DNA from: Phragmites australis
Lineage: Eukaryota; Streptophyta; Magnoliopsida; Poales; Poaceae
Assembly: GCF_958298935.1 (NCBI RefSeq)
Contig: NC_084939.1
Span: 6,215,501-6,279,500, forward strand
Direction: 5' to 3'
DNA: 64,000 nucleotides
Shown here: positions 59,009 to 64,000 of the stretch, one piece after another
Layout: each line of letters starts with the position of its first letter
Position numbering within the stretch: position 1 is the stretch's first letter
Notes under the pieces: model-generated
Seen by the model: only the letters and a program-made list of their open reading frames with translations
The model's database searches: none
Told to the model about the DNA's origin: nothing
Program-made: the position numbers and the translations under genes

Positions 59009-60850
59009 TGAACAGTAATTTCAGGCATATGAACAGTATTTTCAGCCTTTTTCAATTTAAGTTTTATTGCATATCTCTTGGTAGAATTGAGTAATTTTTG
59101 TCACCTTAGGATTGTAATTTCCACACTTATTTAGGGTGATTGTGCACTAGTTGAGCCTAGCATATTTAGGTTTTTCTCTTGTGAAAAACTCGTTAGTTTA
59201 TATTCCGCTGCAAGTTTAGGCCAACGGTAGAAAGGGTTGAATTTTTGTAAAAACGTCTATTCACCCCCCCTCTAGGCGACATCATTGTCCTTTCAGATTG
59301 CAGGAGGGTGGTTCGGTGGACTAGCACACACCCGATTATCTGGTGATGGATATGAGATCACCGGAAGATTTCACCGGACTTTTTCTTGCAGAGAGCAAAA
59401 TTTTCCTGAAACAGATAGTTTTAGATTCATAAGATGGCCCGATGTTTAGGAGCAGAACACACCAGAATATTCAGTGTTTACGTTTTCTACAGGATGTGCT
59501 CTGAATTGAAGTTTTTTTATTTTTTGCGCTAATCTGGAGATATTTTAGAGTGTGGAGAAATATGTTTGCTTGTTTCAAGGTGTGCAGTTGACGGATGCAA
59601 CTTTGCAGTCGACGGCGGGTGATCGGGGCTAAGTGAGTGCTTGGTGTCGACCGATCAAGAAGTGCTGGATAGAGTCAAGGGTGATCCTAGCTGTGCACAT
59701 GAAGGTCAAGCAAAACATGAAACAGAGGATGAAGATGGCATATTGACAAAGTCAAGCGAAGGGGGTACCGGTGCAAGTGACAAAGCGGCCCAAGAAATCA
59801 GGAGCATGAGAGACTTACCGATGGTCAAGATCACAAGACAGAGGACACGCGTCATCATTAGAGCGCTAGCTTCAGGTAGAAGCAAGTGGCGGCTAGTCAC
59901 GCTTTGAGAAACGTGCTAGGGTTTTACGGTTTGGCTGCCTCAAAACCGTGGAAGGACTGGATGAGTACGTGTCACAATCGCGAAGCTTGCGTCGAGACGA
60001 AGCTAAGTCATAAATGTGCCACGACTCCTCGATGAATGGAGAAGAAAATAAATTAAAATATCCTCAGTGGTAAGTAGAAGTGTACTACAAAATATGGGCA
60101 TTTTGAGAAAAAACTAGAAAACTTAAGGGTCAAGTTTCTTAGACCTATAAATATAAGAGTAGGGTTATGTGAGAGGGAAAACCAGTCATTTGAGCCATTT
60201 GTGCTACCCATATGAGAGCATTATGTTCGGATTTTAGTAGAGAGGAGCATGAATGTTTAGCCTATGTAATAGGTGAGAGTTTTGAGATGTAAATCTTTGT
60301 AATCCACCTAAAATATGGCTGATCTCTATGAGTAATGAAGTTTATTTTGTTTCATATGATTGAATTCTCCTCCTTCTAGTTTCCCTCTTTTGGTTCCCTT
60401 GCCTTATGTGTAAGTTTTTCCTTTCTGTTTTTTATTTTCGTTTTTGTTTTTAGGCTGAAATTTTAGCACATTGTGAGATTATTTTTCTTATTACTAGAGG
60501 TATAAAATTTTTGCATACACAAGCTTATGTGATAGGATTTTAAATTCTCTTGCATCTAGACAATCAATTTGAAGAGTTTCGTTACTCGATGTTAATCTTT
60601 TCTTGTTTCTTTGCTAGTTATGACCTTTCGAGTACTATGACATATGAATTGATCTTAAATATAACATATGGTTCATATATCATTCATAAAGTCATGTTTC
60701 CTCGATTTTTTCATGTTAAAATTTCTCTTAATTTTTACTTCTGCTTGAGTTTTGAGGTGCATTGGATGATAAAAAGGAGAAAATCATTGAATTCGTAAGA
60801 AATTTTTTGAGACATTTATTCACCTCTCTAATCATAAATCTCGTTCCTCA

Positions 60851-61390
60851 TAGTATCTTATACATGGTTTCCAAGATGTGATATGACAAGGAGAATAAAA
60901 AAGAAGACCGTGCACAGTATCAGATTAGGAGGACCGTGCTCAGTATCGGGTTGGGCCATGATACTAGAATAAACGATTTCAGGTTAAAAAAAAAAGGACT
61001 TGGTATTACGATTTGTTACTTTATCTTCTACTAGTCTAATTTCTTTTCTTTTTTCAAACTTGTTGTAAGTTAAGAATTATTACTCATTATTGACTTTTAT
61101 ATGATTATTTATTAAAAGCATAGGATCAAATAATGCTTTAGAAATTAAGTTCAATTGAATGATGTCAGATCGATGTAAATATGACACGTCAGGTTTCATG
61201 AACCCCTATTATTGACGATTGAAACACCCCTTTCCAGTTGCGATGAGGAACAAATTAATAGCAAAGAAATCAATCGACGCATATCCATCAATGAACTAAA
61301 CCAAAATTTCTTCGAAACCTAAAGGACCCGAAACAACCCAATTTGCAAAAGTTTACATGAATTTTCCAAAGCCCCTCTTTTCCCTTTTCA
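60851..61390 (+). repeat. Duplicated host segment, copy 1 parts B and C
   Basis: 60856-60935 matches 63633-63700 and 61196-61390 matches 63701-63889. The 260 bp between them (about 60936-61195) are absent from copy 2 and include a partial repeat of ACCGTGCACAGTATC. A short ACC at both edges suggests a microhomology deletion in copy 2. Confidence 0.85.
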
Positions 61391-61741
61391 ATGTATAAGA
61401 TTATATAACGTAAATTATATATATAAGTCACTTACAGAGTCTACGTTCTGATTAGAAACACGTCAAGGATATCTTACTAGTACAATTTATACAAGCAATC
61501 ATTTAGACATGCATATATTTTCTATATTTTTAATCCTAATGATCACACAACCTGATTGGTCTGGTACGTGTTTTTGGTAGCATATTTCTTTTTAAAAATA
61601 ATTTATTCAAGAACAATAACAACTTTATGAAGCTTGTATCAGATCATCCATTGTTTGCATTCAATTGTAGCTAAGAAAGCACAATATGTAACTTTGTGTG
61701 CTCCTTCTTGTAGCCCGAGAACAACGGTACTTTAGAGTTCT

Positions 61742-61975
61742 CTACCATACGCTGAAACTTTTAAAAATTTCTTTCATTCGTGAAGTCCCCTCCCCATCAC
61801 GCAACATCTGCTCCAGATCATCGTCATCGTCGTCAGTCAACGTATCTTTGACAGGCGACATATCGGTGTATTCGTCAGACGGCATATCAGTGCAAAAGTC
61901 TTCGTCTTCTGTTAATGTGCTGCTCTTCCTGTATGATCTCAGTTTTATCGTGCTCGGTTCAACGGGTATAGTCAT
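61742..61975 (-). pseudogene. Acidic ORF remnant, possibly CACTA transposase
   Basis: 77 codons from 61975 (MTIPVEPSTIKLRSYRKSS) with an Asp-rich stretch and DDLEQMLRDGEG, then a stop at 61742. The DDLEQMLRDGEG block resembles a motif in the N-terminal part of some CACTA (TNPD-type) transposases; I hold this with low confidence. No catalytic domain is nearby. Confidence 0.3.
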
Positions 61976-62397
61976 ACATGAAGCCCCTTAGTACTAAATG
62001 GGAATGTATCTGCTGGATGATGAAAAATTATTTCTTATTCTCACAATCGACGTATGGACAACATATGTATTAAGACTATGTGTTTAACTTGTACGCCACG
62101 TCTGCTACCGGGAAATACTTCACGCCATTCTTGTGCTATGCACTCACACGGCTCGTATCGTACATTCATCTTCTGTCCATCTACAATTATATTCTTATTG
62201 TAAATCTATATTCAAAGTATCTAAAAGATTTTACAATCACCAATAAATAAATTATCCCGCCATCTCCTACCGACAATTGATCCGGATTGGAAGAGCCACA
62301 TTTTGTATGGTTTCATGTTCTCTTCCGATGAGTATTTATTGATGCCATATGTAAAAAATTTCATTATTATTCAACCCTTATGTATGACTAATTAAGT

Positions 62398-62810
62398 AAA
62401 AATTAAAAGTAGATACGCTCATACATAAAATTTCTATATAGGAGATTGCTAATTAAATAAAATATAAAAAATATAATTGGATCTTGCTACATACTTAAAT
62501 ATAATGGCAAAAATTTCTAATTCATTAAAAATCAAAATAAATATGCTCATACATAAAGTTTCCATATTAGAGCTTGCTAATTAATTAAAATATAAAAAAT
62601 ATAATTGGAGCTCACTACATACCTAAATATCATGGCTAATTTTTTTAATTCATTAAAAATCAAAATAAATATCCTAACGTTTCTATATTGGGGCTTTCTG
62701 ATTAATTAAAATAAAAAATATATAATTGAAGCATGTTATATACCTTAATTTTATGACTAATTTTTCTAATTCATTAGAAATCAAAAATAAATATGCTCAT
62801 ACATATAGCT
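62398..62810. repeat. Tandem repeat, ~125-bp unit, 3.3 copies
   Basis: Units start near 62398, 62526, 62653 and 62775. Shared landmarks: ATGCTCATACATA, GCTAATTAA(T/A)TAAAAT, AAAAATATAATTGGA, CTAATTCATTAAAAATC. AT-rich and moderately diverged; the last unit is partial. Confidence 0.85.
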
Positions 62811-63427
62811 AATCTAAATCAATAATAAAGACACTTCCACCATAAGCTACTAATTGAAGCTTCTATATTATAAATGAGGTATAATTGCATCTATTTTATC
62901 TTAAAACATCATGGTCATAGGTTCATCTCTATCATTTCAAAATCTAGAGCAATTTAGCAAATAAAAATTTAACTAGAAATAGAATGGAGATCAAGCTATA
63001 TACCTTGAAACACCTAGAACATGAGGATTTCTCAAAATTTTGAAGCCCCCAAGAACTTGGTGACCAAAAATAACCATCGCCGAGCAAGAACAGAACTCCT
63101 TTCTATTGTGCTCGGGCTTAGAGAAGAAGAGGACGACTTTTATACAATCGAGATATCACTATCGACTCATATAACCAGGTAGCAGTGATGCCTTGCTATC
63201 ATTACCGATCGATAGATTAACCCGACAGTGATGAGGGAGCTGGCATGGCTGGTGGCTTAAGCCATCGACCAGTAATGATGACCTTGTCACTATCGGTTCA
63301 TAAGCCACGATGATATATCTTCCCACGCATCTTATAAACCGGTAGTGATGTCTCATCACTGTCGGGCCATTAGAAATCAGTAATGATGGTTGGATATATA
63401 AGATTGATTATGTAGTATTGGTATTAG

Positions 63428-63889
63428 TTAGCTACCTTTTGTCAATATTGTTTTTTAATGATGAAATAATATTATTCCAGCATCTGCATACAGGAGATTA
63501 ACTAATCCGGCTAAATGAAATGGTCATTTAGGATGATTGATGATACTTTTTTATTGTGCAAGGCGAAAGGCACAAACAACATTAGCGTGACAGTGGAAAC
63601 CACACATTCAATGAGAAAGGAGTATGTTATACATGGTTGCCAAGATCGTGATATGACTAGAAGAATAAAAAAGAAGACCGTGCTCAGTATCAGATTAGGA
63701 GGACCTATTATTAACGATTGAAACACCCATTTCCAGTCGCGATGAGGAACAAATTAATAGCAGACAAATTAATCGACGTATATCCATCAATGAACTAAAC
63801 CAAAATTTCTTAGAAACCTAAAGGACCCCGAAACAACCAAATTTGCAAAAGTTTACATGAATCTTCCAAAGCCCCTCCTTTCCCCCTTC
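63428..63889 (+). repeat. Duplicated host segment, copy 2 (uninterrupted)
   Basis: Contiguous equivalent of 56029-56225, 60856-60935 and 61196-61390 in the same orientation. It shows the site as it was before the LTR insertions and therefore proves their boundaries. Similarity stops near 63889. The following 110 bp to the window end show no gene. Confidence 0.88.
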
Positions 63890-64000
63890 TTTGTCGTGCA
63901 ATGCACCACTTTTGCCAACAATTCCTACTCTCTCCCAGACATTTCACCATCAGCCGATGCATGCCCCAAATGCATACATACAGACACTATTACTGCTACA

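Larger units (their letters stand above)
56764..59295 (+). mobile_element. Inner solo LTR nested in the outer LTR
   Basis: 2532 bp with terminal TGAAAG...CTTTCA and perfect flanking GATTG duplications (56759-56763, 59296-59300). Ends in a pyrimidine-rich CACCCCCCCTCTAGG, typical of copia LTRs. No internal retrotransposon domain remains. A long direct repeat (TTACTTGTGGAGATCAAGTAAC at about 56982 and 57120) and many CCGGANNNTCCGG motifs are inside. Short frames are not coding. Confidence 0.93.
56226..60850 (+). mobile_element. Outer solo LTR, copia-like
   Basis: Starts TGAGAAATC and ends GTTCCTCA (TGAG...CTCA). It is flanked by GAGTA (56221-56225) and TAGTA (60851-60855), which fits a 5-bp duplication with one mismatch. 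The boundaries are confirmed by the second copy of the host sequence at 63428-63889, which has no insertion at this spot. Without the nested LTR it is about 2.1 kb. Its right third aligns to the copia LTR at 31840-33150, including the TATA-like CCTATAAATATA near 60150, which argues for a copia origin. Confidence 0.82.
61400..63412 (-). mobile_element. CACTA-type element remnant
   Basis: The right flank (63150-63400) carries many short repeats of the form ATCACTACCGGTTTATAAG / GGTAGTGATG in both orientations, the subterminal pattern of CACTA elements. The end itself reads ATGTAGTATTG at about 63405-63415, a degraded form of TAGTG. An acidic coding remnant lies at 61742-61975 and a 125-bp tandem repeat at 62398-62810. 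The left end was not found; 61400 is where duplicated host sequence stops. Confidence 0.5.

Overview
The window looks like nuclear DNA from a grass (Poaceae, possibly panicoid). The evidence is one intact intron-rich serine carboxypeptidase-like gene with GT-AG introns, set among retrotransposons and DNA transposons typical of grass genomes: Ty3/gypsy chromoviruses of the Tekay/Del type, copia elements, Mutator-like elements (MULEs), CACTA-type ends and a tRNA-derived SINE. No rRNA, functional tRNA or CRISPR was found. By eye roughly two thirds of the window is transposon-derived. The species cannot be named from sequence alone.

Layout. 1-5755: the 3' half of a decayed Tekay-type retrotransposon and its 3' LTR. 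5756-8513: CACTA-type ends, an LTR-like fragment and a SINE. 8514-11287: no gene seen. 11293-20332: a structurally complete Ty3/gypsy chromovirus with 5-bp target duplications, primer site, polypurine tract and a gag-pol frame broken only by three in-frame stops. 20793-29227: MULE-1 on the plus strand. 30077-30977: a foldback element with long inverted arms. 31340-31556: a calcium-dependent protein kinase gene fragment. 31840-34048: a copia LTR and gag, cut off by a Tekay-like LTR piece at 34049. 34595-36047: a minus-strand retrotransposon-type ORF remnant. 38531-47896: MULE-2 on the minus strand, with a solo LTR (39294-40767) inside one of its genes. 48244-51458: the only convincing host gene, a ten-exon, 467-residue serine carboxypeptidase-like protein on the minus strand. 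56226-60850: a solo LTR with a second solo LTR (56764-59295) inside it. 61400-63412: a CACTA-type remnant. 63428-63889: a second copy of host sequence also found at 56029-61390, without the insertions.

The most interesting system is the MULE pair. Both copies carry three kinds of gene in the same order: a MURA-type transposase, a plant mobile domain (PMD) protein, and proteins with GRF-type zinc fingers. MULE-2 has a perfect 9-bp target duplication and sits 347 bp beyond the stop codon of the carboxypeptidase gene. The subterminal regions of both copies hold arrays of short imperfect palindromes that could be transposase sites. A second unusual signal is a 13-bp inverted motif, CCGGANNNTCCGG, with 13 exact copies in the inner solo LTR, one in the outer LTR and weaker versions in other LTRs of the window.

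All mobile-element coding regions seen here are damaged, many by C-to-T or G-to-A changes that would fit methylated, silenced DNA. Boundaries supported by target duplications are firm; others are marked approximate.
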